From Pseudomonadota bacterium (lineage in GTDB: Bacteria > Desulfobacterota > Desulfobulbia > Desulfobulbales > Desulfocapsaceae): a stretch of 47,824 nucleotides of DNA. Positions 1 through 9,105 of the stretch are shown here, piece after piece (within the stretch, counting starts at the first letter, position 1; each line of letters opens with the position of its first letter). The DNA lies in assembly GCA_018820855.1 (NCBI GenBank), contig JAHJNL010000017.1, positions 1-47,824 on the forward strand, read 5' to 3'. A program made the translations under genes and the position numbers. The notes beneath the pieces were generated by a model. That model had not been told where the DNA came from. It was given only the letters and a program-made list of their open reading frames with translations, and ran no database searches.

Positions 1-357
1 CCCCTTACCGGTATCCTTGCCGCCATGCGCTGGCAACCTGCCGTCTCCTGGATGCTGGTGGCCTGCGATATGCCGAATATAAGTTCTCAGGCCCTGGAAT
101 GGCTGTTGGAGCAGAGGCGCCCTGGCAGCTGGGGGACAGTTCCGCGGCTCCGGGAGGATGGCTTTGTCGAGCCCCTGCTTGCCGCCTACGAACCGCAGAG
201 TAAACACTACTTAGAGGCGCTTCGCCTTTCCGGCTGCCTGCGCATCTCCCAGGTGGCCAGACGCTCTAATATATCAACACCTGTAGTCCCGCCCTCGCTC
301 TGTCGTGCCTGGAGCAATATCAACACGCCACAGGAACTGCATCAATCCCTCCTGTAG
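1..357 (+). CDS. mobA: Molybdenum cofactor guanylyltransferase (MobA-like), 3' part only
   Basis: The reading frame is open from the first base, so the gene starts outside the window and only the C-terminal ~118 residues are visible. MobA-family enzymes transfer GMP from GTP to molybdopterin in the cytoplasm to make the guanine dinucleotide cofactor of molybdoenzymes. Visible family features are a G-I-L-A-A turn, the VACDMP stretch typical of the metal-binding core of this nucleotidyltransferase fold, an EPLLAAY segment, and a closing NINTPQEL motif characteristic of MobA and related NTP transferases. The nucleotide-binding N-terminus (LAGG motif) is not in view, so a MobA-like fusion or the related MocA cannot be excluded. 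A copy of a dispersed repeat begins about 10 bases after the stop. Confidence 0.8.
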   Translation, partial: PLTGILAAMRWQPAVSWMLVACDMPNISSQALEWLLEQRRPGSWGTVPRLREDGFVEPLLAAYEPQSKHYLEALRLSGCLRISQVARRSNISTPVVPPSLCRAWSNINTPQELHQSLL

Positions 358-367
358 GTGTTCTGTT

Positions 368-412
368 TGATCTGCCAGTTTTAGCGAGGAGGTAGCCTCC
401 CGTTCACAGTAG
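368..412 (+). repeat. Dispersed intergenic repeat, copy 1
   Basis: This ~45-base stretch starts TGATCTGCCAGTTTT and ends GTTCACAGTAG. It closely matches 18918-18964 and its first half matches 26193-26214. It sits just after the mobA stop codon. No coding capacity or strong hairpin explains it. It may be a terminal fragment of a mobile element or a short interspersed repeat. Confidence 0.6.
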
Positions 413-878
413 CAAGGTATCAGCATGATAAGACCAATCATGGTTAAGATTAGATTTTCCAATCTTCATCGAGTACCTTGAACCTGAGTCAAAGGTTAAG
501 TGGAAAAATGTTAACTTGGGTGGGTGGAAATTTATTACGGATATTCAGGAAACACCTAAAGTTTGAGGGTAAGGCTGAACTGCTTACCTTCGCCTTGGCA
601 ATGCTAAACACAAAGACCAACTTCCGAAATTATGTGCTCTTTGGAAATCTCTTCTTTTAAGTTGCTCCATTTCTGAACAATTCCGGAGAACTAGGATTTC
701 CAGCCTTCTCAGGAAATCTCAGGTTCTGATTATCAACTGTCACAAAGGCTTGCCCGTGGACACCTATTGATGATCCACAGGTTTGAAAGGCTAATGAGCG
801 GATACTTGGTATTATGGCAAGTGTTGGGCCCCATAATCTACGCCCTCACACTGCTTAATTGCCTGTTTTGGTGATAGA
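413..878. other. Intergenic stretch without a recognised gene
   Basis: This region lies between a repeat copy and the convergent 3' end of the alpha/beta-hydrolase gene. A short 60-codon frame at 478-660 has no Shine-Dalgarno sequence and no recognisable protein features, so I do not call it. I see no convincing terminator or RNA gene. Confidence 0.5.
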
Positions 879-2198
879 TCAGTCGGTGTCCGGAAAAAGA
901 TCTGGGTTGTAAGCGGTAAGGGCATCCAGCATCCGCTTGGTATAGTCATCCGGAAACGTCCAGACTGGCATCGAATCAGACCACACCAACCCCCGGTCTG
1001 CCGGGGCCAGATCGTAGAGCAGGGTCACTAGTATGTCGCTGCTTACCCATGGGCTGGCGCGGAAGTAGGCATGGCCGTTGCCGTTTCTGCTACCCTCAGC
1101 ATTGCTCACGTCAATCAACCGCAGTTTGTCCGTATTCCTGAAGAATCCTAATGCGCTCGGGCCAATGTCGGAGATGTCCCCGAGCTGTCCAGCCCGATGC
1201 CGGCTGAAGACGAACCTCGATACCCCAAGCGCCTTGTCCGTGTTCGAGGCATAGATAGTCACGGAGGCAGGGGCTCTCAGAGCACCGTCGAGGATGTAGC
1301 CACCGACAATGGCACGATCGAGATCACTGCCGCTAAGAATCACATGACCTAGCTTGATCCGCCGCCGAACTTCTTCGTCGCTTAGACCATAACTGAGTAG
1401 CCCGATATCTGCGAGTAAGCGGCTGACCAACCGCGTTCCCGCGCTATATCCGAGGATATGGATGCGGTCGGCCTGGCTCTTTTCCGAGATGTAGACCACG
1501 AGTTGACGCAGAGCACGGGCGGACGCCCGCGCATTCTCGATATCCGAAAAATAGGCGAGCCTTTTGGCTGTCGTCGGCCAGCTGTAGGCGATAAATGCAC
1601 CGTGGTAGCCAAGGAAATGCCAAAGCTCGGAAGCCACGAGTAACGGATTCTCGAAATCGACCTTGTAACCATGCACGTAGATGTAGACGTCCTTGCTCGC
1701 AGAACGGGCGAGGCGTCGGTCAATCTCCGCAATGAAGAGGTCTCCCGGAACTTCGCTCGCCTCGATATCCTCGTCAAACGGACGAATTGTTCGTGCCAGC
1801 GGTCCAAATTCTTCTACTGACGCGACCTTCAGGGGGTAATCCTGGGTTCGATTTTTGAGCAGCGAGACACGCCTTGCCTCCTCCCAGGTTGTTGACTCGT
1901 CGTATCCGAACTCAATATCCGCGACCCCAAGCCTCACAACATGTCCGCGCCGGTTAGAGTAGTAGGCGTAAAGCTTGTCATCCGGGGCAGCGGGGGCTCG
2001 GTCTGTTGCATAAAGTATTTCGGGGCATGCTTCCCGGCCTATCGGATCATTGTCGACGAAAGGATCTATGTTGCCTTTATCGTAGACTTCGGGAGCCTGC
2101 ATAAGAGTGACCTCATATGGCCTTCCGCCAGTTGCGCAGCCCGAAGCAGTAAGTGCCGCAAAAATAATCGAGATGATGGTCGAGGTAACAGGTCGCAT
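879..2198 (-). CDS. Alpha/beta-hydrolase lipoprotein (DUF900-type)
   Basis: A 439-residue predicted lipoprotein hydrolase. The start at 2198 is chosen because GGAGG lies 4-5 bases upstream and because it begins directly with a lipoprotein signal peptide ending in the lipobox A-S-G-C (lipidated Cys at about 21). A longer frame to 2255 would bury that signal. The catalytic region shows a YVHGYKVDFEN oxyanion-type strand near residue 176 and a GYSAG nucleophile elbow with Ser at about 252, as in DUF900 esterase/lipase-like proteins. The substrate is unknown. It is the last gene of the minus-strand sulfatase block, separated from the glycine-zipper gene by a sulfatase pseudogene, so co-expression with the block is uncertain. 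Confidence 0.75.
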   Translation of the reverse strand: MRPVTSTIISIIFAALTASGCATGGRPYEVTLMQAPEVYDKGNIDPFVDNDPIGREACPEILYATDRAPAAPDDKLYAYYSNRRGHVVRLGVADIEFGYDESTTWEEARRVSLLKNRTQDYPLKVASVEEFGPLARTIRPFDEDIEASEVPGDLFIAEIDRRLARSASKDVYIYVHGYKVDFENPLLVASELWHFLGYHGAFIAYSWPTTAKRLAYFSDIENARASARALRQLVVYISEKSQADRIHILGYSAGTRLVSRLLADIGLLSYGLSDEEVRRRIKLGHVILSGSDLDRAIVGGYILDGALRAPASVTIYASNTDKALGVSRFVFSRHRAGQLGDISDIGPSALGFFRNTDKLRLIDVSNAEGSRNGNGHAYFRASPWVSSDILVTLLYDLAPADRGLVWSDSMPVWTFPDDYTKRMLDALTAYNPDLFPDTD

Positions 2199-2247
2199 AC
2201 GTCCTCCAGAAAATGTAGGACGCTCTGTACTGGCTTTTATATCTAGA

Positions 2248-2568
2248 TCACTCATTATTCGTTTTTCCTAACTGATTAATAGCGCTGAATTCGGAGGCAC
2301 TCACCTGCTCATCAGGATTTTGTATGTCAAAAACAGCTTTATGGAGCTGATCTTCGGTAAACTTGAATTTTCCCAGGTCAGCATATTCATCATTCACAGG
2401 CATACCCTCATCCCGTCCTATATTGAAGGTTTCGTGACCTGTTTAGGAGCCGTACACGGTAGCGATGATATCCATCTCGCCTACCTTCTCATCATTAATG
2501 AAGAATGTGACGGTCGATGGACCATTCAGCCGTGCTTCCTTCATGGTAACCTCCATAGTCAAGTGTAA
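2248..2568 (-). pseudogene. 3' fragment of an arylsulfatase gene
   Basis: Read on the minus strand, this stretch matches the last ~95 residues of the intact arylsulfatase at 6598-9021. Shared pieces include LNGPSTV-FFINDEKVGEMDI, ATVY, GHETF-IGRDEG, NEEYAD/NDEYAD and NPDEQ. A TAA at 2445-2443 interrupts the frame after ATVYGS, where the intact gene reads ATVYAAF. Beyond it the same frame continues to match until about 2280 and then runs to a TGA at 2250-2248. No catalytic part remains. It is best read as the tail of a second, deleted sulfatase gene. It begins only ~17 bases after the glycine-zipper stop codon. Confidence 0.85.
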
Positions 2569-2584
2569 ATGCCTGGATTGCCCC

Positions 2585-3079
2585 TTACTTGACCGTATAC
2601 CCCCGGCCTTCGAGGCAAGCGGCTTTGGCCTTGTTGTAACTGGCAACATTTGCCTGGTGGCTGGCCTGGGACTGACGGGCGGCTGTTTCCTGCTGCTGAC
2701 GCTGCTGGCGCTGTTTCAACCCACCGCCGACAGCTCCGGCACCTGCCCCAATCGCAGCACCCTTACCGGCATCACCGGCAATAGCCCCGATCCCCACCCC
2801 GACCAGAGCTCCACCGGCTGCGCCACGCAACACTCCTCCATCTTTCGGTTTGACTTGCGGTACCTGCTGGGTCGTTGTGGGGTTAAATCCAGTTTGCTCT
2901 ACGGCCCATTGATGACACTCATAATCATCCTGTTTCTGCTGTTCGGCGTCCTGTCCTTTGGCGGGGTAGATAACCAGCTCGGCTTGCACCCCTTCGACAA
3001 GTAGTGATGCCACCAGCAGACAGAGAGCAATCGCCACGGGGATTACCCCAGTAAGGTTGTAACGCATCGTGTTTTTCAT
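2585..3079 (-). CDS. Glycine-zipper outer-membrane-type protein
   Basis: A 164-residue exported protein. The ATG at 3079 is preferred because GGAG lies 8 bases upstream and it opens directly on a signal peptide (cleavage likely after V-Q-A, about residue 33). The centre carries a long glycine-zipper region rich in GA repeats (GALVGVGIGAIAG and GAAIGAGAGAVGGG, about residues 83-122), as in YMGG-like and SlyB/OmpA-associated glycine-zipper proteins that insert into or associate with the outer membrane. It is followed by a Gln-rich stretch and a C-terminal segment with one Cys. It lies 68 bases downstream of the beta-barrel gene on the same strand, so the two are probably co-transcribed. The biochemical role is unknown. 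Confidence 0.7.
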   Translation of the reverse strand: MKNTMRYNLTGVIPVAIALCLLVASLLVEGVQAELVIYPAKGQDAEQQKQDDYECHQWAVEQTGFNPTTTQQVPQVKPKDGGVLRGAAGGALVGVGIGAIAGDAGKGAAIGAGAGAVGGGLKQRQQRQQQETAARQSQASHQANVASYNKAKAACLEGRGYTVK

Positions 3080-3147
3080 GGTCAGTCTCCTTTTCAATAG
3101 TATTCGTTTGCTGCATTTGTATGCCCTTGGCCGACAGACCTGACGCC

Positions 3148-4167
3148 TCAGAACTTCCATACAGCGGTGAGTGTGAGATAGTCGGATTCGAACCGGTTGT
3201 CAGCGCTGAAGTCGTGCATCCATTTGGCGAGCACAGTGAGGCTGCTGCTGCCGAACTCGGGAATCCAGAGGAAGCCCGGACCGACTGCGAACGATTCGGA
3301 TTTGAAGTCGCCAAGCGTTGCTCCGGAGCCACTGTCACCCGTCAACTGGTCGTAATAGTAACCGCGCAGGCCGAGAGCGAAGGTCTCAGACAGGAACTGG
3401 TTTGCCACGAAGTCGACATGGAATTCGGTGCCTGTCTCGTAGTCGGTGTCCAAATTTTCGGTGTTGAACATCACTCCCGGAGCAACAGATACTTCGGTTC
3501 CGGAATCAGGGTTGAACCAGGTAACAGCCGCGTTGGTGTCAAAGGACCAGTAATTTCGGCCAAGATTGACAAGATCAGACCCGGTGTCGTCGTATCCTCC
3601 AGTAGGTGCGACAATCGACTCCGAGAGCTTGAAGGACCACTTGCCGGTGGTCCAGTTCATCTGAAATGGGATGACGGCGATATCGCTCAGGTCAAAGCTG
3701 TCATCGGAGAAGTCGAGGCTTCCGCCGCGCGGACCGGTGAATGTGCCGTCCATCTCGGCATAGCCGAACGGTATAGCGATCCCGATGGTGTATCGGCCAC
3801 CGAGTATCGTTTTCTCAAAGGTGTATGACGCAGAGGCGAGATTGAGTAAAAGGTCGAGGTCCATGCCAAAGGTGACGACCCCCTCGAGGACAGCCACATC
3901 GGTACTTCCCGTCTGATACCAGAGCGTGTCTGCGACCAGGAGACCAGGCTCGGGAGGTACAGCGAGGAAGATATCGCCGCCGGCACCAGGCAAATAATGG
4001 CTTGAGGCACCTTCCGCCGCGTACATTGCCGAGGGCGCTGATATATAGAGGGCGGCCAACCCGGCCAAACCGGTTATTGCAGCCGATTTCATTCTCTGTA
4101 TTACCTGACTTCCGGAATTTTGAATTGTGGTTCTCCGCGCTGAGTTTTTCAGGTCAACAATTTTCAT
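3148..4167 (-). CDS. Outer-membrane beta-barrel protein, MetA-pathway/SphA-like transporter family
   Basis: A 339-residue predicted beta-barrel that ends in aromatic Phe (AVWKF), as outer-membrane proteins do. It has alternating short hydrophobic strands and many Asp/Gly turns, resembling the 'MetA-pathway of phenol degradation' channel family thought to admit hydrophobic substrates. I take the ATG at 4167 because AAGGAG lies 6 bases upstream. A TTG six bases earlier would abut the Shine-Dalgarno sequence. The classical signal peptide starts only at the internal Met (4092), leaving a ~25-residue polar N-terminal extension, so 4092 remains an alternative start. Its place in the sulfatase block suggests substrate uptake, which is an inference. 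Confidence 0.7.
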   Translation of the reverse strand: MKIVDLKNSARRTTIQNSGSQVIQRMKSAAITGLAGLAALYISAPSAMYAAEGASSHYLPGAGGDIFLAVPPEPGLLVADTLWYQTGSTDVAVLEGVVTFGMDLDLLLNLASASYTFEKTILGGRYTIGIAIPFGYAEMDGTFTGPRGGSLDFSDDSFDLSDIAVIPFQMNWTTGKWSFKLSESIVAPTGGYDDTGSDLVNLGRNYWSFDTNAAVTWFNPDSGTEVSVAPGVMFNTENLDTDYETGTEFHVDFVANQFLSETFALGLRGYYYDQLTGDSGSGATLGDFKSESFAVGPGFLWIPEFGSSSLTVLAKWMHDFSADNRFESDYLTLTAVWKF

Positions 4168-4336
4168 ACTCAACTCCTTCTTGTCTCAAAAGTTCTGTTG
4201 TCTGGCTGAAATTTTTTAGGATTCTGATCTTTATAATATTTTGTTTGTAAGCTCCAAAACAACCCCATATTTTTTTAATCCAGGAACCTGTCACTATCCT
4301 TCCATAGCAGCGAACTACGTTATCGAGGATTTTCAT
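4154..4336 (-). CDS. Possible small ORF (60 aa), unrecognised
   Basis: A 60-codon frame beginning ATG AAA ATC with an excellent AAGGAG six bases upstream. It overlaps the first bases of the beta-barrel gene, so its translation could couple to that gene. The peptide is basic and has no recognised family. It could be a leader peptide or the decayed start of a former gene. Only the ribosome-binding site supports it. Confidence 0.25.
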   Translation of the reverse strand: MKILDNVVRCYGRIVTGSWIKKIWGCFGAYKQNIIKIRILKNFSQTTELLRQEGVEYENC

Positions 4337-4478
4337 GTTATCTCCTTTGGGGGGTTGGCAGCTTCGACATGAAGCGAAAGGTGGCCTCCGACGACCGCAC
4401 GTCCGGAAATAGAGCGATCACGGAGGAGATGAGCACCAACCCACGACTGAGTGGTCAGGTCGACTTAATGTCGGATGA

Positions 4479-5288
4479 CTAGGGCTTGTAGTTGGTCATG
4501 CCTGGTCCGGTCTTGTCATAGACATTGAAGAATTCGTCCTTCATGATGGTGGCGACTCCGCCTTCCGGCTTCTCGATCAGATCCTCCTCCAGCGTCTTGA
4601 CCCGAACCTTCCACCCCTCCGGGAGCTTCTGGTAAACGCCTGGCAAGGCGGCCAGGAATTTATCGTACGTATATTGCGGTTCGAGGCCCAACTCGAACCC
4701 TTTCATGACCCAGGTGTTGCCTTCAGCATCGTCCAGGAGAATCACGGTCGTGCCCTTGTTCCAACCCAACCCACTGTTCCGGGCGATCGTCACGGGCTTG
4801 TAGGTCGCGATTTCAGCGACGCTGGTGTTGTTGCCCATGTTCAGTTGGGCGCACCACACGGCTGCAAGACCGTCGAAATCCCTTTCGGCCCCGACATCGA
4901 TTTCCACCCAATCGGGCAGGCAGAGTTTCGGGCCGTTCAAGGACGCACCGAGGACGCCGTATCCCTTCTGAATGTGGTCGAAATTGAGGCCCTCGAGCAG
5001 TGTTTGCGGGGCAGTGTCTTTCGACGCCGGGATGCCCTGAGGGGTGTACATGGTGTTGTAGACGGCAGCGACTACGTCCCCCGTGCCTGCTTCGCGGCCG
5101 ACAAGGAAGATTTCGACGAATCGCACCTGGTGTACATTGTCAACACGATCGTACTTGGCATCGGCGCCGTCGCCAAACACTGCGGGTAGCGCAGAGTCGG
5201 CGGGTGGTGTTGTATCTTGTCGTGCGCAACTCGACAGCAAGGCTACAGAAAGGAGGATCGCCAGCAAGGCAACATTCATTGTTTTCAT
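4479..5288 (-). CDS. Predicted lipoprotein, unrecognised family
   Basis: A 269-residue protein with a short lipoprotein signal (hydrophobic core, then L-L-S-S-C, lipidated Cys at about 21). An AAGGAG seven bases before the ATG supports the start. I do not recognise the mature domain. It has moderate-length alpha/beta content, two further Cys (in LCLPDW and AVWCAQ), and a C-terminus ending GPGMTNYKP. It sits 23 bases downstream of the DUF1254 gene on the same strand, so the two are almost certainly one transcript. Lipoproteins of this sort beside DUF1254 and sulfatase genes could be surface-binding or accessory factors, but no function can be assigned from the sequence. Confidence 0.7.
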   Translation of the reverse strand: MKTMNVALLAILLSVALLSSCARQDTTPPADSALPAVFGDGADAKYDRVDNVHQVRFVEIFLVGREAGTGDVVAAVYNTMYTPQGIPASKDTAPQTLLEGLNFDHIQKGYGVLGASLNGPKLCLPDWVEIDVGAERDFDGLAAVWCAQLNMGNNTSVAEIATYKPVTIARNSGLGWNKGTTVILLDDAEGNTWVMKGFELGLEPQYTYDKFLAALPGVYQKLPEGWKVRVKTLEEDLIEKPEGGVATIMKDEFFNVYDKTGPGMTNYKP

Positions 5289-5311
5289 AATCTATCTCCT
5301 TGATTCTTATT

Positions 5312-6334
5312 TTATTTCACAGGCTCAATCTTCGGGAATGTCCACGAGCCGCCCAGGATCTCCTTTCGAGGCTGGTACATGCGGATCGCGTAGTTCCAAC
5401 CCTCGGTGATCGGTAGATAGTTCACGCTCTTGGGATCCCCGCCGAAATGTATCGTGAACGAGCCGTCCTCGTTGGGCGTGGCGGAGGAGTTGTTGAGACT
5501 GTTCCGGCCGATCCCGTTCTTCTCAAGATAGCTGGCGGCATTGTAGACCGTGATGGACCAGAACGCATCCACCGGCACGTCTTTCACCGTTACCGCGTGC
5601 GGCGTCTTGCCGTCGTTCTTCTCGACGCTCGCCATGATGTAGAAGGCGGCCGTCTGTGGCAAACCGCCCCAGCCGGCGCCCGCGGCGACGAGATGATCGA
5701 CCGGCCGGACCTCTTCCTTGCTGCCGAATGCGTAGGTGGTGTCAAATCCGAGTTTCCCCAGTTCGCTGAGTGCCTGGCGCGCGATCGCCAGTTGATCCGT
5801 GTCCCAATTCGGCGCCTCGAACGGGCCGGGTCCGCCTCCGCTGACCACGATCTGGTCCTGGGCCGCATGGGCCTTGGCCAGGTCATCGGGATCGCCGGCA
5901 TTGTAGAAGGTGCGGACGGTCACGTACGCAAAGCGCGTGCCGACCGTATCTTCGGTCAGCTTGTAGGTTCCCGGTTTTGCTTCAACGAAGCAGTAATGAT
6001 CCTGATTCACCACATGCATCGACATGTAGCGGCCGCCGATCTCCGGCAGTATGATGGTCACCGGCTTGGACAGGTCCAGCACCGTCGCGGAGTAGAGCGT
6101 ATCCTGGTTCATGCGGATCACGGGCTGATTGTCCGGTGTTGTGGGCTCGCGCAGGTGCACGAACTTGCCGAAGGTTACGCCCACCATCTCCATGTTGGCG
6201 CGGATCATGTGATCCGATTCGGCCCGCACGAAGTTGGCTACCGTGACCGGTGTCTTGCTCACCTCGGCAAGAGCGTCTGAACCGCATGCCAACAGGGCAA
6301 GGGTAACGACGGTTGCAGTGATAACGGCTTTCAT
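5312..6334 (-). CDS. DUF1254/DUF1214 domain protein, exported
   Basis: A 340-residue exported protein. The ATG at 6334 is chosen over an upstream frame extension because GAGG lies six bases before it and the signal peptide (ending S-D-A-L-A, about residue 23) starts there. The N-terminal half matches DUF1254 (N-Q-D-T-L-Y-S and the D-L-S-K-P-V strand). The C-terminal half matches DUF1214 (FWSITVYNA, then the GRNSLN turn and the closing NYLP-TEGW-YAIRMYQP region). The reaction is not established for this family. Members are often found beside sulfatases and outer-membrane channels, as here, which suggests handling of an imported organic compound. It lies between the sulfatase and a lipoprotein gene. 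Confidence 0.85.
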   Translation of the reverse strand: MKAVITATVVTLALLACGSDALAEVSKTPVTVANFVRAESDHMIRANMEMVGVTFGKFVHLREPTTPDNQPVIRMNQDTLYSATVLDLSKPVTIILPEIGGRYMSMHVVNQDHYCFVEAKPGTYKLTEDTVGTRFAYVTVRTFYNAGDPDDLAKAHAAQDQIVVSGGGPGPFEAPNWDTDQLAIARQALSELGKLGFDTTYAFGSKEEVRPVDHLVAAGAGWGGLPQTAAFYIMASVEKNDGKTPHAVTVKDVPVDAFWSITVYNAASYLEKNGIGRNSLNNSSATPNEDGSFTIHFGGDPKSVNYLPITEGWNYAIRMYQPRKEILGGSWTFPKIEPVK

Positions 6335-6597
6335 TGTTGTCCTCTCTTTTTCGACTGAATTGTTCTCATAATCTGTCTCATTTGAATTCGTCGACGTTTG
6401 CTCTGCCACCGCCGATCACGGGGGTCTCAACGTCCATAAAGTACAACGGCGTCGAATGCCGCATAACACCTCATATGTCCGGCCCGTCGCCGCCTGGTGG
6501 TATACGTTGGCCAGTGCAACGGGGATAAGGCCCACAAGGGTGAGGCCACCGGATAGCGGCCACAGCCCTTGCGGCTTTTTTTAGATGAATCATCGAA

Positions 6598-9021
6598 CTA
6601 TTCAATGACGCTATACTCAGACGCGCCCACTTCCTGTTCGTCGGGATTCTTGATGTCGAATACGACCTTGTGCAATTGCCCCGGGGTGAATTCGAACTTG
6701 CCCTGGTCTGCATATTCTTCATTCACCGGATTGCCTTCATCACGGCCGATATCGAATGTTTCGTGACCGGTAAAGGCCGCATAGACCGTAGCGGTAATGT
6801 CCATTTCGCCCACCTTTTCATCGTTGATGAAGAACTCGACGGTAGAGGGGCCGTTCAACTTTTGCTCTTTCATGGTATGCTTCAAGGTGATCTTGACGTC
6901 ACCGTGTGGTATTTTCACATCACCGTCGAAATCGTGCCAGTACAGGCCAAGCGTGGAATAGCTGTATCTCAGTTTGCCGTCCTTGATAAACATCGCCTGT
7001 CCGCCGATATGTTCGCCAACCGCATAAATCACCCCCTCGGTCGTGTCATCCGCCGTTATGTAGGCATTAACCTCGTAGTTGGTGGATTTGATTTCCGGTC
7101 CGGCCAGCTCGGGAACCCGGTACACATTGGGTGTCAGCTCCCAGTGTCTTTTGGCGGCCCGTTGAGGATTAGATTCCGGCTGCAGCAGGCGGCCCATGGA
7201 ACCGCCGACAGGGTAGACATCGTACTTGTCCGCCTCTTCCCAGAACAATTTTTCCAGTTCCTTAACTTTTTCCGGGTACTTGTCCGCAACGTTCACCTGC
7301 TGGATGGGGTCTTCATTGATGTTGTACAATTCCCATTCGGTATTCAGCGGATCGAATTTAGCCATGGCTGTGGGATCTGTTGACCAGGGAATCCGATAGG
7401 GTTTTCCTGAGATTGTCCAACCATCATGATACAGTCCCATGAAGCCCAGCATTTCAAAATACTGTGTGGGATGGTTGGTTTTGGCGTCCGGATCGTTCCA
7501 GGCATAGGTAAGCGATTTGCCCGGATACTCCTTTCGTTTCTGGCCGTTCACATAGTCGGGTGCGGGAACGCCGGTCACTTCCAGAATCGTGGGAACTAAA
7601 TCAGTAACGTTCTGAAATTGTCTGCGCCATTCTCCTTTTGCCTTGATGGCTTTGGGGTACCGTATGGCTGTAGCAGACATGGTGCCACCGAAATGGGAGG
7701 CCATCTGTTTGGTCCACTGAAAGGGTGTTGATGATGCATAGGCCCATCCTACCGAATAGTGGTTGGCCATATGAGGACCGCCCCAGGCCTCCAATCCTCC
7801 GAACTCTTCAAGTTTCTCCAGTTGCTGTTCCATGGTCAGCGGCGGGAACCCGTTCTGCATCAAGAGCTCGGAGAATGTTCCGGTGGGCGTTCCTTCCGCG
7901 GTGCAGCCGTTGTCCGCGGTCAGATAAATCACCAGGGTGTTGTCCAACTCGCCCATGTCCTCGATATGGTCGATAACCCGTCCGATGTGATAATCGACGT
8001 GTTCCAGAAAAGCGGCATTGACCTCCATCTGCCGTGACAGATAGGCCTGCCCCTCTTTGCTGAAGGAATCCCATTCGGGAATGACTTCCGGCCAGTCCAC
8101 CATTTTGGCATCTTCGGGAACCAGGCCGAGTTTTTTCTGACGTTCCAGCAGCTTCGCCCGGTAGGCATGCCAGCCGTCATCGAATTGTCCCTTGTATTTA
8201 TCGCGCCACTCTTTGGGCACCTGGATGGGGGCATGCACGGCACCCGGTGTGTAGTACATAAAGAATGGCGCATCCCGCAGGCCCTTCAAGTTGTCCAGCC
8301 ATTTGATGGCCTGGTCCGCCATGCCCTGCGAAATATGAAATTGGGAGCCATCCGCATTGGTTTCCGGGGTTTCTATAGCGGTGGTGTTTTCATACAATAG
8401 GGGATGGAACTGGTTCGTCTCGCCCCCCAAAAATCCCCAGAAATACTCGAAACCCCATATGCCTGTGGGCCAACTCTCAAACGGACCTGCAGGCGAGGCC
8501 TCTTCCATGGGGGTGTTGTGCCATTTGCCGAATGCGGCCGTGGCATATCCATTTTCGGTTAAAATCTTGGCAATTGAAGGCGTGCTGTAGTCTATTTGCG
8601 AATTGTATCCCGGATACCCGGTGGCGAACTCCGATATGATCCCGGTTCCAATCTGGTGAATATTGAAGCCGGTCAACAGCGAGCCGCGGGTAGGGGAACT
8701 CACTGCAGCTACAGACATATGCGTATAGCGGAGTCCTTCGTCACCGATTCGGTCGAAATTGGGTGTGCGCATGACCCCGCCATAGGATGTTGCACTCGAA
8801 TACCCACCATCATCAAGCATTATAACCAGCACGTTGGGCGCACCCTCAGGAGCTTTTTTCTGGCCGATAAAATCAGGCTGAGAATCTGCCAGCGTTTTAC
8901 CCTGGACCCCTTTCCACTTCTCCAATGGATAGGGAATAGCATTGCCCTGAGAAGCGCCTGCTACCCCAGTCAGTGGAGCCGATAATGAGAATACCATTCC
9001 TGTGATCAATGTTCTTTTCAT
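6598..9021 (-). CDS. Arylsulfatase, serine-type, exported
   Basis: An 807-residue sulfatase of the formylglycine-dependent family, hydrolysing sulfate esters, predicted periplasmic from an N-terminal signal (cleavage near A-G-A, residue 23). The signature S-S-P-T-R at 108-112 followed by GSLLTG marks the active site; residue 108 is Ser rather than Cys. Family metal ligands are visible as D70-D71 (MLDDGGYS), D370-N371 (TADNG) and GKWH around 165. The ~200-residue C-terminal extension carries an added beta-rich domain (from about 640). AGGAGG stands nine bases before the ATG. Ser-type sulfatases depend on a radical-SAM maturase, and one is encoded 85 bases upstream. The tail is duplicated as a pseudogene at 2248-2568. 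Confidence 0.95.
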   Translation of the reverse strand: MKRTLITGMVFSLSAPLTGVAGASQGNAIPYPLEKWKGVQGKTLADSQPDFIGQKKAPEGAPNVLVIMLDDGGYSSATSYGGVMRTPNFDRIGDEGLRYTHMSVAAVSSPTRGSLLTGFNIHQIGTGIISEFATGYPGYNSQIDYSTPSIAKILTENGYATAAFGKWHNTPMEEASPAGPFESWPTGIWGFEYFWGFLGGETNQFHPLLYENTTAIETPETNADGSQFHISQGMADQAIKWLDNLKGLRDAPFFMYYTPGAVHAPIQVPKEWRDKYKGQFDDGWHAYRAKLLERQKKLGLVPEDAKMVDWPEVIPEWDSFSKEGQAYLSRQMEVNAAFLEHVDYHIGRVIDHIEDMGELDNTLVIYLTADNGCTAEGTPTGTFSELLMQNGFPPLTMEQQLEKLEEFGGLEAWGGPHMANHYSVGWAYASSTPFQWTKQMASHFGGTMSATAIRYPKAIKAKGEWRRQFQNVTDLVPTILEVTGVPAPDYVNGQKRKEYPGKSLTYAWNDPDAKTNHPTQYFEMLGFMGLYHDGWTISGKPYRIPWSTDPTAMAKFDPLNTEWELYNINEDPIQQVNVADKYPEKVKELEKLFWEEADKYDVYPVGGSMGRLLQPESNPQRAAKRHWELTPNVYRVPELAGPEIKSTNYEVNAYITADDTTEGVIYAVGEHIGGQAMFIKDGKLRYSYSTLGLYWHDFDGDVKIPHGDVKITLKHTMKEQKLNGPSTVEFFINDEKVGEMDITATVYAAFTGHETFDIGRDEGNPVNEEYADQGKFEFTPGQLHKVVFDIKNPDEQEVGASEYSVIE

Positions 9022-9105
9022 CCCATGAATCCTCCTGTAATTTTGCGTGCAGGTATCTCATTTAACACGCATTTTTCGAGTAAATTTAAAATATTTTCAT
9101 TCGAA

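Noticed and set aside
478-660. A 60-codon frame in the gap after mobA.
   Set aside because: No Shine-Dalgarno sequence, no family features, and the frame starts at a non-ATG codon.
5447-6280. A 277-codon plus-strand frame opposite the DUF1254 gene.
   Set aside because: It is antisense to a well-supported exported protein; the translation is Arg/His-rich with no family features.
6545-6585. GC-rich stretch followed by T7 after the sulfatase stop, as a terminator.
   Set aside because: The T-run is on the plus strand, the wrong side for the minus-strand sulfatase, and the stem is imperfect.
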